Origin: Nitrospirota bacterium
GTDB lineage: Bacteria > Nitrospirota > Nitrospiria > Nitrospirales > Nitrospiraceae
NCBI GenBank assembly: GCA_020028195.1
Contig: JAHWYE010000024.1
Location: 1-16,155 of the forward strand
DNA: 16,155 nucleotides
Reading direction: 5' to 3'
Shown here: positions 8,271 through 15,394 of the stretch, in pieces
Layout of the letters: each line of letters starts with the position of its first letter
How positions within the stretch are numbered: position 1 is the stretch's first letter
The notes under the pieces: generated by a model
Told to the model about the DNA's origin: nothing
The model's database searches: none
The model's input: the letters and a program-made list of their open reading frames with translations, nothing else
Made by a program: the position numbers and the translations under genes

Positions 8271-9092
8271 TCAGAGGGCGGCCGCTCGCTTCAGCCTCTT
8301 GGGCGAGAACAACGCAGAGAGGAAGAAGAGGGTCGTCGCCAGCAGGACGATCGCGGGGCCAGAGGGTAGATTCCAGGCGTAGGAGAGCATGACTCCACCG
8401 ACCGCGCAGACGATCCCGATCACCACTGAATAGGCCGTCATGTGCGAGAGACTGTGGGTGAGCTGATAGGCGGTGGAAGCTGGGATCAAGATCATCGCGA
8501 AGACCAAGATGGCGCCCACCGTTTTCAACGAGACGACCACCGTCAATGCGATCAGCGAGAGCAAGAGGAAAAAGATCTGCCGGGCCGGCACACCGGACGC
8601 TTCAGCCATCTCTTGATCAAACGCGATAAAGTATAGTTCTTTTGAGAAGACCACCATGATGCACAGGACTATGAAGCCGAGGATCCAGATCGTGCGAAGT
8701 TCCTCCGGGGTGACGGACAAGACGCTTCCAAACAGGTAGCCGTACACCTCGGCGTTGTACCCTTTCATCAGTCCGATAAAGAGGATAGCCAGTGCCATCG
8801 TGGCGGTGTAGAGAATCCCGATTGACACGTCCAGCTTCATCTGCCCTTTTTCTTCCATCACCCCAGTTACCCAAACCGTCGCCAGCCCGAACAGGATTGC
8901 CAGCGGTAGTGGCGGTAGCCCAACCAGGTAGGCCAGCGTGACTCCGGCGAAGGCCGCATGCGCCGTGCCGGCTCCGACAAAGGCCAGCCCTCGGAGGACC
9001 ACAAACACGCCGATCATGGAGCAGATGGCGCCCACCAGCGCCGCGGCCCAAAGTGAGCGCTGCATGAAATCGTATGACAACATCTCCAACAT
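8271..9092 (-). CDS. znuB: Zinc/manganese-type ABC transporter, permease subunit
   Basis: Membrane subunit of a metal importer of the ABC-3 family (ZnuB/MntB/TroC type), 273 residues with about eight hydrophobic helices. Recognisable features are the N-terminal FMQRSLWAAALVGAICSMIG, then FVVLRGLAFVGAGTAHAAFAG (about residues 30-50, a family hallmark), and the coupling region around DQEMAEASGVPARQIFFLLL (about 159-178). The motif TVGAILVFAMILIPASTAYQL (about 191-211) is also diagnostic. The metal (Zn or Mn) cannot be told from the permease. It is the third gene of a minus-strand operon, 84 nt downstream of the ATPase, with a fold-back repeat in that gap. No strong Shine-Dalgarno is visible before ATG 9092. 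Confidence 0.9.
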   Translation of the reverse strand: MLEMLSYDFMQRSLWAAALVGAICSMIGVFVVLRGLAFVGAGTAHAAFAGVTLAYLVGLPPLPLAILFGLATVWVTGVMEEKGQMKLDVSIGILYTATMALAILFIGLMKGYNAEVYGYLFGSVLSVTPEELRTIWILGFIVLCIMVVFSKELYFIAFDQEMAEASGVPARQIFFLLLSLIALTVVVSLKTVGAILVFAMILIPASTAYQLTHSLSHMTAYSVVIGIVCAVGGVMLSYAWNLPSGPAIVLLATTLFFLSALFSPKRLKRAAAL

Positions 9093-9099
9093 AGCCGAT

Positions 9100-9175
9100 A
9101 GGCGTAAGGGGTGAGACGTAAGGGGACGGCAGGGATGCTTACATTGGCTTCCGCCTTACGCCTGACACCTCACGG
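9100..9175. repeat. Second copy of the AGGCGTAAGG fold-back repeat, between ATPase and permease
   Basis: AGGCGTAAGGGGTGAG (9100-9115) is identical to 2742-2757. The arm 9100-9111 pairs with 9152-9163 (CGCCTTACGCCT) at 11 of 12 positions, and additional unit copies occur (ACGTAAGGGG at 9116-9125, CACCTCACG at 9166-9174). It fills most of the gap between two genes of one operon, exactly as the copy between atpD and atpC does. It may modulate expression of the distal gene. Confidence 0.75.
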
Positions 9176-9176
9176 T

Positions 9177-9956
9177 TCACCGGTGGTGGTAGTCCTCGAC
9201 GATGATCAGATCCTTCTCGGTGATGACAAGGTCCTTGCCGTACACCTGTTGGAGAATATCGAGTTTCAGCACTGCTTCAGGAGCACCGGCCGCGAACAGC
9301 CGCGTCTTCAGCAACACCATCCGGTCCACCTGTGGTCGAATCATGTTGATATCGTGGGTGACCAACAGGACTGTGAGCCCCAAGTCCCGATGGAGCCGCC
9401 GAACCAGATCCAGGACGCTGTGCTGTGTGGTGATATCAATGCCGGTGGTGGGCTCATCGAGCAGCAGAACTTGCGGTTGCTGCGCGAGGGCCCGCGCGAT
9501 CAGAACCCTTTGCTGCTGCCCGCTCGATAGGTGCCCGAGGGCTGTGTCGTGGTGATCCTGCATCCCCACGTTGGCCAAGGCTTGCAGCGCGATTTCCCGA
9601 TCCTGCTTCGCGGGCCTTCGGAACAGGCCGAGCGCGCCATAGCGACCCATCATCACCGCCTCCAACACGGTGATCGGGAAGTTCTGGTCCAGTCTGCCCT
9701 TCTGGGGGAGATAGCCGATTCGGGCCCGATGGTGGCACCGGAGCTCCTCGCAAGAACAATCGAAAATTTGCAGGCTGCCTTCGAGCGGGCGCATCAGGCC
9801 CAGGACCGCCTTGCACAGGGTGGTCTTTCCGGACCCATTGGGTCCGATGATGCCGACAAACTCCCCTTCAGCAATTTCCAGCGTGATGTCCTTCAAGGCG
9901 ATGACGCCGGGGAATCCGAAGGTCGCGTGCGAGAATCGAATGATGGGAGTGCCCAT
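9177..9956 (-). CDS. znuC: Zinc/manganese-type ABC transporter, ATP-binding subunit
   Basis: Cytoplasmic ATPase driving the metal importer, 259 residues. All ABC motifs are present: Walker A GPNGSGKT (residues 38-45), Q-loop Gln85 in GYLPQKGRLDQNFPITVLE (the RLDxxFP-type sequence is characteristic of metal importers), signature LSSGQQQR (143-150), Walker B VLLLDEP (163-169), D-loop GID, and switch His201 in LLVTHDINMI. A C-terminal segment rich in valine and aspartate ends in EDYHHR; a terminal histidine pair is unusual but seen in some metal ATPases. It starts at ATG 9956, 40 nt after the binding-protein stop, with no strong ribosome binding site. It is surely part of the same operon as its neighbours. 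Confidence 0.93.
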   Translation of the reverse strand: MGTPIIRFSHATFGFPGVIALKDITLEIAEGEFVGIIGPNGSGKTTLCKAVLGLMRPLEGSLQIFDCSCEELRCHHRARIGYLPQKGRLDQNFPITVLEAVMMGRYGALGLFRRPAKQDREIALQALANVGMQDHHDTALGHLSSGQQQRVLIARALAQQPQVLLLDEPTTGIDITTQHSVLDLVRRLHRDLGLTVLLVTHDINMIRPQVDRMVLLKTRLFAAGAPEAVLKLDILQQVYGKDLVITEKDLIIVEDYHHR

Positions 9957-9996
9957 GGATCGACGTGTTCAGGGGAAAACCGTCAGTGCTCAGCCT

Positions 9997-11013
9997 TCAG
10001 CGGAGAGCCGGCTGGGAATGGTCGTCATTGAGCCGTGTGGGGTCAGTTGAGGCATCCTGGGTAATTTCCAGAGCCTGCGCCAATTGCAGGATATTATGCC
10101 TCAACATATCGAGATAGGTCTCAACCCCCGCGATGCCTCCCGGCAGCGGGGTCAGGACCACCACGTGGGCGCCGGTCTCGCGCGCGAGGACTTCAGGAAT
10201 TTTCTGATTCAACTGCGGTTCCGACACGATGACCCTGATGTGTTCTTTGCGGATCAGGGTGATGAGCGCTTGCAGGTGGTGCGCCGAGGGTTCTGCGCCT
10301 GGCTGCGAGATGATTTCCCCCGCGATCTGAATCCCGAACCGTCGGGCGAAATAGGGCCAGGCCGGGTGATAAACGACAACCCGGCGATCGGCGATGCTGT
10401 GCAGACGCTCGGCCAACTCGGCTTGCACCTGATCGAGCTGGCGGAGGTACGCGGCCTGATTGTTCCGATAGTCCGATGCGTGGCCCGGGTCCATTTTGAT
10501 GAAAGCGTCTGTGATGTGCCGCATCATGATTTTGGCGTTCTCTGGATCCAACCAGACGTGCGGGTTGCCGGCCTGATGGCGGGCCTGCAGTGTCTTGGTC
10601 GCTTCGTCATGCTGCTCATGGTTCCGGATCAGCGCGATGCCCTTTGACGTCGTGACCACGCGAAGACTGGAGTTGCCGGAATTCTTCACCAGCGAGGAGA
10701 CCCAGACTTCCAGGCCCACTCCGACCTCTAGCAGCACCCGCGCCTTTCGGATTGCCACCAGATCGTTCGGTCTGGGTGAATAGGTGTGCTCGCTTTCCAG
10801 ACCGGACATCAGTGAGACAACCTTGACGTGTGAGCCGCCGATGCGTTCTGCCCAATCCTTCAGCACCGGGATCGTCACCACGACGTTGAGCGGCTCGGTT
10901 GTCCGGGATTGCTCCGCCGGGCCTGCTGAGGCTGATGGCGCGAAGAGGAACCACGCTCCTGCAGCCATGAAGAGAGAGGCTGTGAGGGCTTTGGATATGA
11001 GTCCGATGTACAT
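9997..11013 (-). CDS. znuA: Zinc/manganese-type ABC transporter, periplasmic substrate-binding protein
   Basis: Captures the metal outside the membrane (cluster A-I, ZnuA/PsaA family), 338 residues. A signal peptide is evident: positive start, hydrophobic LISKALTASLFMAAGAWFLF, and a cleavage-like ASA at 28-30. Predicted ligands are His76 (ESEHTYSP), His152 (GNPHVWLDP) and His216 (VVVYHPAW); three histidines favour zinc over manganese. The fourth-ligand Asp of the usual DPLG motif is replaced by Thr288 (LTPLPGG), so Glu265 (VSEPQ) or water may complete the site. A short His-containing loop (NHEQHDEA, 131-138) precedes the second ligand. It is the first gene of the operon. No Zur- or Fur-like box was recognised upstream. 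Confidence 0.9.
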   Translation of the reverse strand: MYIGLISKALTASLFMAAGAWFLFAPSASAGPAEQSRTTEPLNVVVTIPVLKDWAERIGGSHVKVVSLMSGLESEHTYSPRPNDLVAIRKARVLLEVGVGLEVWVSSLVKNSGNSSLRVVTTSKGIALIRNHEQHDEATKTLQARHQAGNPHVWLDPENAKIMMRHITDAFIKMDPGHASDYRNNQAAYLRQLDQVQAELAERLHSIADRRVVVYHPAWPYFARRFGIQIAGEIISQPGAEPSAHHLQALITLIRKEHIRVIVSEPQLNQKIPEVLARETGAHVVVLTPLPGGIAGVETYLDMLRHNILQLAQALEITQDASTDPTRLNDDHSQPALR

Positions 11014-11057
11014 GGCCGGACCGTAACATCAAGCCTAGGGAAAGTCAACGAAGGGGC

Positions 11058-11247
11058 GCGGAGTGGGTTTGGCTTGTCCCCGTGCTCGCGCAGCGCGCAC
11101 GATCGGAATGTGCTCGCTGGACGCGCGCAGTAGGGACCAGCCAACCCATTCCGCTTGGTGGGAGTAAGGATACGGATGACGGACAGATCCATCTCTTGAC
11201 CCGTATCATTACTTCGGTTAGCGTAGCGCGCGTCCAGACGATAACTT
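11058..11247. other. Structured intergenic element with nested inverted repeats upstream of anmK
   Basis: The 259-nt spacer between the divergent znuA and anmK genes holds three paired segments. (1) 11058-11080 pairs with 11133-11154, with about 20 of 22 positions, one bulge and a G-T wobble. (2) 11161-11175 pairs with 11201-11215, 13 of 15. (3) 11117-11128 is an exact 12-nt reverse complement of 11226-11237, with scattered extension to either side. Pairing 3 uses the loop of pairing 1, so it would make a pseudoknot or an alternative fold. A direct 8-mer GTGCTCGC occurs at 11082 and 11110. It could be a leader or small RNA of either flanking gene, or a relic element. Confidence 0.55.
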
Positions 11248-11272
11248 CCGGAGTGGAAAGGCAGCGGTGCTC

Positions 11273-12398
11273 ATGAAAGTGATTGGGCTTATGTCTGGGA
11301 CCTCCGGTGACGGCGTGGATGCGGCTCTTGTCGAGATCAGCGGGAACGGGCAGGCCCTTCGAGTCAAAACGCTTGCCGGCCTCCACTAATGGAACTGTCT
11401 CGGACATCTGTCATCTCAATGCTCTCTTGGGTGAGGTGTTCGCCAAAGCGGCGCTCCTAGTCATCAAGAAGGCGCGGCTGCGACCGTCGGGCATCCACCT
11501 GATCGGGTCGCACGGGCAAACCGTTCACCATCTCCCCCGACCGATTCACGAGCCAGGCCTGGGAGCTATCCGTTCAACGCTCCAGATTGCCGAGCCGGCT
11601 GTCATTGCTGAGCGGACCGGGGTCACCACCGTCGCCGATTTTCGGCCACGCGATCTGGCCGCCGGTGGTCAGGGGGCTCCCCTCACGCCGTATGCCCATT
11701 ATCTGTTGCTGAGAGACCCAAAGCGGTCGCGCTTGATCGTGAACCTCGGGGGTATCAGCAATGTGACCTATCTTCCGGCCGGGGGGGATCTGGATTCCGT
11801 CCGTGCGTTCGACACTGGTCCGGGGAACATGGTCTTGGACGCACTCGCCCACCGGCTGACCAGAGGCCAACAGTCTATGGACCGAGGTGGAAACATGGCG
11901 GCCAAGGGCACCGTTGACGCGGACCTCTTGGCTTCGCTCTTGTCGCATCGTTTTCTTCGACAACGCCCGCCCAAGTCCACTGGTCGTGAAGAGTTCGGGG
12001 AACCATTTTTGGCTCGTCTGCTTGCGATCAAGGGGAAGCGGCGCCTGGCAGCAATCGATCTGATGGCGACCTGCTCACTGTTCACTGCCATAGCAGTGGG
12101 AATGGCGCGCCGATGGCTCAAGGGACCGGTTGATGATGTGATTGTCGGTGGTGGAGGGATGCGCAATCGCACCCTAATGGCCGACCTCGCCAAGGTCTTT
12201 AACCCGACCCCGGTGAGAACCTTTGAAGACTTGGGATGGGAGAGTCAATCATTCGAGGCGGTGGCCTTTGCCCTGCTGGCCTATCAAACCGTCCGTGGCG
12301 AATGTACCAACGTCCCTGCGGCAACCGGCGCGAAGCACGCGGTCATCCTGGGAACAATCGTGCCGGGAAACAAGCGGTGGCTAGGCCATCTGCGCTGA
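11273..12398 (+). pseudogene. anmK: Anhydro-N-acetylmuramic acid kinase, broken by an out-of-frame deletion
   Basis: AnmK phosphorylates 1,6-anhydro-MurNAc in cell-wall recycling. The N-terminal piece starts at ATG 11273 (MKVIGLMSGTSGDGVDAALV, containing the GTSGDG phosphate loop) and stops at TAA 11387. The protein then resumes in another frame as ASTNGTVSDICHLNALLGEV and continues cleanly to TGA 12396. It keeps IGSHGQTVHHLP, ADFRPRDLAAGGQGAPLTP, IVNLGGISNVTYLP, FDTGPGNMVLDALA (which carries the catalytic Asp) and VGGGGMRNRTLMADLA. Compared with relatives, about 16 codons between the second strand and the AST segment are missing, in a number that shifts the frame. The downstream part is intact, so decay is recent or this is a sequencing error. 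No in-frame restart was found near the break. Confidence 0.8.
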
Positions 12399-12419
12399 CA
12401 GAACAGCGGAGGAGAGACT

Positions 12420-12935
12420 GTGAACACCCTGCTGATCCTGCTGGCTGTGCTGATCCTCATTGGGCTGTTCTGGTGGCTCTGGACCATGAAGGGGGCCAGT
12501 CAGGGGAAGAACCACGAGGCCGGTATTCCCGCGGGAGTCTCGCTGCGTGGCCGGCCCCTCATGACCAAGGCCAAGGCATCCCTGTATAACCTGATGCGGC
12601 TCGCCGTCCAGGAGCAGTACCTTGTCTTTGCCCAGGTACCGGTCTGGTGCCTGGTGGAAGTGCGGGCGCAGGATTACCGAGCGCGCATGGAGTTTCTCAG
12701 AAAACTTTCGTTCAACCGCGTGGATTTTGTGCTGGTGCACCCAGGCACTCTGACGGTAGCCAAAGTCGTCGAATTGGATGACCAGTCTCAGCCATCGACT
12801 CAACGACTGGTGAGGGGTCGGCTGATTGATGCGGTGTTCACCGAAGCTGGCATTGCGTTCATCAGGCTGGAGGCCCAGCAGTCCTATACGGTTCCAGCCC
12901 TAGCGGCCCTTCTGGGCGTCGAGCCGGTGGAATAG
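12420..12935 (+). CDS. Membrane-anchored DUF2726 protein
   Basis: The protein has 171 residues and starts at GTG 12420 behind a strong GGAGGAGAG site, 21 nt after anmK, so the two are likely co-transcribed. One N-terminal membrane helix (LLILLAVLILIGLFWWLWTM, about residues 4-23) leaves the remainder in the cytoplasm. The body fits DUF2726, a restriction-endonuclease-like fold: LMTKAKASLYNLMRLAVQEQ, LVFAQVPVWCLVEV, then FLRKLSFNRVDFVLVHPGTL, and a final strand AVFTEAGIAFIRLEAQQSY. The Asp in the RVDFVLV strand and the following KVVELDD correspond to positions that are catalytic in nuclease relatives, but enzymatic activity is not established for the family. It converges with the TPR gene, 21 nt between stops. 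Confidence 0.75.
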   Translation: MNTLLILLAVLILIGLFWWLWTMKGASQGKNHEAGIPAGVSLRGRPLMTKAKASLYNLMRLAVQEQYLVFAQVPVWCLVEVRAQDYRARMEFLRKLSFNRVDFVLVHPGTLTVAKVVELDDQSQPSTQRLVRGRLIDAVFTEAGIAFIRLEAQQSYTVPALAALLGVEPVE

Positions 12936-12956
12936 GCTGCCCGTCGCTCGACCTGA

Positions 12957-13547
12957 TCAGTGCGCTGCTTGTTCCTGCGCTTGTTCCTGATTGGTCTGAG
13001 GTTGATTTCCCTCTGGTCCAGCTCCTGCCTGTGCAGGCGGCATGCCATCCTCTGAAACCACTTCCTCACTCACCGGGGGGCTGGCCACCACAGCAGGGGA
13101 ACGGCCCAGATGTTTCAGCGCAACTTCTGCCTCTGGGGTGTTGGGAAACTGATCCACTACCCGCTCGAGCACGGATTTGGAATCCTTCTGCTTTCCGAGT
13201 TTCGCATAGATGAGTCCGATCTTCAGGGTTGCGCCGGCAAGTTTGGGGCTTTTCGGATAACGTGAGACGACGTCATAAAAGGAAGTGAGGGCTTGGGAGT
13301 AGCGGCGCAGTCGGAACTCGCACTCGCCGATCCAATATTGGGCGCTTGAGGCCAATGAAGAGCGCGGGTGCAACTCTAGAACCAAGCGAAAGCCGGCCAG
13401 TGCTGCCTCATAGTCCTTGTGCCGGACCTCTTCCATCACCCGGTCGTACAGTCGTCGAGATGGATCCTGAGTCTGAGCTGGAGATGTCGCGGGGAGGCTG
13501 CCCGCGCACAACAGGAAGAATAGGAGGAAGGGAACCATCGCCTTCAT
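12957..13547 (-). CDS. Periplasmic TPR protein related to the CpoB/YbgF C-terminal domain
   Basis: The protein has 196 residues from ATG 13547, chosen because it gives a signal peptide (MKAMVPFLLFFLLCAGSLPA, cleavage likely near SPAQT); earlier in-frame starts would place a polar leader in front of it. Residues about 30-140 form three TPR-like repeats: YDRVMEEVRHKDYEAALAGF, then SAQYWIGECEFRLRRYSQAL, then LAGATLKIGLIYAKLGKQKD, with the PxSPKLA and FPNTPEAE turns typical of CpoB (YbgF), a Tol-Pal associated protein. The N-terminal coiled coil of true CpoB is absent and no tol-pal genes are nearby, so a general outer-membrane assembly or scaffolding role is all that can be inferred. The C-terminus is a Gln/Ala/Glu-rich low-complexity tail. 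Confidence 0.78.
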   Translation of the reverse strand: MKAMVPFLLFFLLCAGSLPATSPAQTQDPSRRLYDRVMEEVRHKDYEAALAGFRLVLELHPRSSLASSAQYWIGECEFRLRRYSQALTSFYDVVSRYPKSPKLAGATLKIGLIYAKLGKQKDSKSVLERVVDQFPNTPEAEVALKHLGRSPAVVASPPVSEEVVSEDGMPPAQAGAGPEGNQPQTNQEQAQEQAAH

Positions 13548-13651
13548 GGGCGTCCATACCTCGTGTGTAGGCATAACCATGCGATTTGCAGGAAACAGTA
13601 CGAGCAAGCGCTATGCCAGCCTTCACCTTCTTGAATAAGCACGAGTTGAGG

Positions 13652-13676
13652 GGCAGGCAGCGATCCCCAGCCTGCC
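13652..13676. repeat. Short perfect inverted repeat upstream of the radical SAM gene
   Basis: GGCAGGC (13652-13658) and GCCTGCC (13670-13676) pair perfectly over 7 bp with an 11-nt loop. It lies in the 286-nt spacer between the divergent TPR and radical SAM genes, where nothing else but a possible promoter was seen. There is no T-run after either arm, so it is more likely an operator or mRNA leader hairpin than a terminator. Confidence 0.3.
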
Positions 13677-13807
13677 AGGATTGTCCATCCAGTGACGAAA
13701 ATGCGACAATGATGGGCAGGCTCGACCGGTCGGCTGGCGACCAGAGGGCATTTCAGGAATCAATCGAAACACGGCGAAAGCAGGCGACGGTCGACATCAG
13801 GTTAATG

Positions 13808-13813
13808 TACAAT
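13808..13813 (+). promoter_or_regulatory. Possible -10 box of the radical SAM operon
   Basis: TACAAT, preceded by TG, lies 21 nt before ATG 13834 and 47 nt before TTG 13861. No good -35 hexamer stands at the right distance, so this is a weak assignment based on the -10 box only. The position would suit transcription of the radical SAM operon. Confidence 0.25.
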
Positions 13814-13833
13814 CGGGCGCCCGGTGTAAGCAG

Positions 13834-15369
13834 ATGTTGCAGGGAATTGAAGGGAGAGAGTTGAGCTTGAATCAGCGCGTCGAACAGGTCGAGGACAAAC
13901 TGTCGTTGCGGCATCCGGGTGTTATTCTCCTGATCTCCTGCTATGAGCTCGGGCACCAGCCGGTCGGCATTGCTCAGCCAGCCGGATTCCTGGAACAGGC
14001 CGGATATGAACCAGCCGGGCTGGACATCGCTGTCGAGGAATTCGACGAGCAGCGAGTCCGGCGCGCCCGGTTCGTGGGAATCTCAGTTCCGATGCACACG
14101 GCCCTGCGCCTGGGTGTCCGCGTCGCCGAGCTGATCAGAAAGACCAATCCCTCCTGTCACATCTGCTTTTATGGCCTCTATGCTTCCCTCAATGCTGACT
14201 ACCTGCTTGGTCGTGTCGCGGATTCTGTCGTTGGGGGCGAGTACGAGATGCCGCTCGTCAACCTTGTCCGGGCCCTAGAAAAGAGTCGGGAGATGGGGGA
14301 TATCGAAGGCGTCAGCCGTCTTGGTCGGACGGTCCTTCCTATCCTGAAACGACCCCGGTCAAGTTTTCCGGTGCCAAGCCGCAGCCTGCTGCCCAGGCTG
14401 AGCAAATACGCTCATCTAGAGCGCAACGGCGACCAATATCTGGCTGGGTACGTGGAGGCCAGCCGCGGCTGCTTGCATCACTGCCTCCATTGTCCCATTG
14501 TGCCTGTCTATCAGGGCCGTTTCTTTGTCTTTCCGCAAGAGGCTGTCGTGGAGGACATCCGGCGGCAGGTCCAGGCCGGCGCTTCCCACATCACCTTTGG
14601 AGATCCCGACTTCCTGAATGGCCCGGGTCATTCCATAGACATCGTCCGCGCCATGCACGCCGAGTTCCCTGATGTGACCTTTGATTTTACGGCGAAGATC
14701 GAGCACCTCCTCAAGCATCGCGCTCTTTTTCCCGAACTGGGCATCCTCGGCTGCCTCTTTGTGGTCTCAGCGGTGGAATCATTCAGCGACCTGGTGCTGG
14801 TGCAACTTGAGAAGGGCCACACACGAGCTGATGTCATCACGGCGCTTGACGTGGTACGTTCTGCCGGAATTACGCTCCGGCCGTCCTTCGTCGCCTTCAC
14901 TCCCTGGACAAGTCTCGAGGATTACCAGGAGCTGTTCGATATCGTGGAAGCCAACGACTTGATTGATGCGATTGATGCGGTCCAATACAGCGTCCGTCTC
15001 TTGATACCCCCGGGCTCTGCCCTCCTCGCTCAGTCCGGTCTCCAACGGTTTCTGGGCCCACTGGACCAGGCAGGGTTTCAGCATCAATGGACGCATCCAG
15101 ACGAGCGCATGGACCGGCTGCACCGGATGGTCAGCGCGGCCGTGGAGCAAGCCTCTCTCACCGGTGAGGATCCGGCCATCACGTTCGACCGACTGAGGGC
15201 GCTCGGTTTTCAGGTTGCAGATCGGCAGCCGGTGCTCGCCGCCAGACCGACCTCACGCTCTCTGGAGCGTCGCCGGCCGCCTCGACTCACGGAACCATGG
15301 TTTTGCTGTGCGGAGCCGACCGCGGGACAGTTCGGTCCGTTACAGATGGAGGGCCAAGGTAAGAAATAG
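13834..15369 (+). CDS. B12-type radical SAM enzyme with CCAEP C-terminal tail
   Basis: Radical SAM enzyme of the class with an N-terminal cobalamin-binding-like domain, 511 residues. The Rossmann-like part covers about 28-150 (VILLISCYELGHQPVGIAQP, ARFVGISVPMHTALRL, VVGGEYEMPLV); the classic DxHxxG cobalamin motif is not evident. The [4Fe-4S] motif is RGC213-LHH-C217-LH-C220 in the TIM-barrel part, followed by VVEDIRRQVQAGASHITFGD. The tail WFCC491-492AEP is the hallmark of the CUAEP/CCAEP-tail family, in which relatives carry selenocysteine; here both codons are Cys (TGC TGT). The reaction is unknown. ATG 13834 lacks a good ribosome binding site; TTG 13861, behind GAAGGGAGAGAG, would shorten the protein by 9 residues and is a real alternative. 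It is the first gene of a three-gene cluster. Confidence 0.85.
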   Translation: MLQGIEGRELSLNQRVEQVEDKLSLRHPGVILLISCYELGHQPVGIAQPAGFLEQAGYEPAGLDIAVEEFDEQRVRRARFVGISVPMHTALRLGVRVAELIRKTNPSCHICFYGLYASLNADYLLGRVADSVVGGEYEMPLVNLVRALEKSREMGDIEGVSRLGRTVLPILKRPRSSFPVPSRSLLPRLSKYAHLERNGDQYLAGYVEASRGCLHHCLHCPIVPVYQGRFFVFPQEAVVEDIRRQVQAGASHITFGDPDFLNGPGHSIDIVRAMHAEFPDVTFDFTAKIEHLLKHRALFPELGILGCLFVVSAVESFSDLVLVQLEKGHTRADVITALDVVRSAGITLRPSFVAFTPWTSLEDYQELFDIVEANDLIDAIDAVQYSVRLLIPPGSALLAQSGLQRFLGPLDQAGFQHQWTHPDERMDRLHRMVSAAVEQASLTGEDPAITFDRLRALGFQVADRQPVLAARPTSRSLERRRPPRLTEPWFCCAEPTAGQFGPLQMEGQGKK

Positions 15370-15394
15370 AAAATCAGACAGGGAGGGAAGCATT

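Noticed and set aside
10084..10647. 187-codon plus-strand frame opposite the metal-binding protein gene
   Set aside because: Opposite strand of a well-supported gene; low-information composition.
11014..11272. Zur or Fur operator upstream of the metal importer
   Set aside because: No convincing palindrome of the known consensus type; the inverted repeats present are much longer and GC-rich.
11370..11400. Programmed ribosomal frameshift in anmK
   Set aside because: No slippery heptamer, and about 16 family residues are missing at the junction, which frameshifting alone would not explain.
13652..13676. Intrinsic terminator
   Set aside because: Stem is perfect but no T-run follows on either strand, and the location is between divergent genes.
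15304..15309. Selenocysteine in the radical SAM tail
   Set aside because: Both codons are ordinary cysteine codons (TGC TGT); there is no TGA to recode and no need for a SECIS element.
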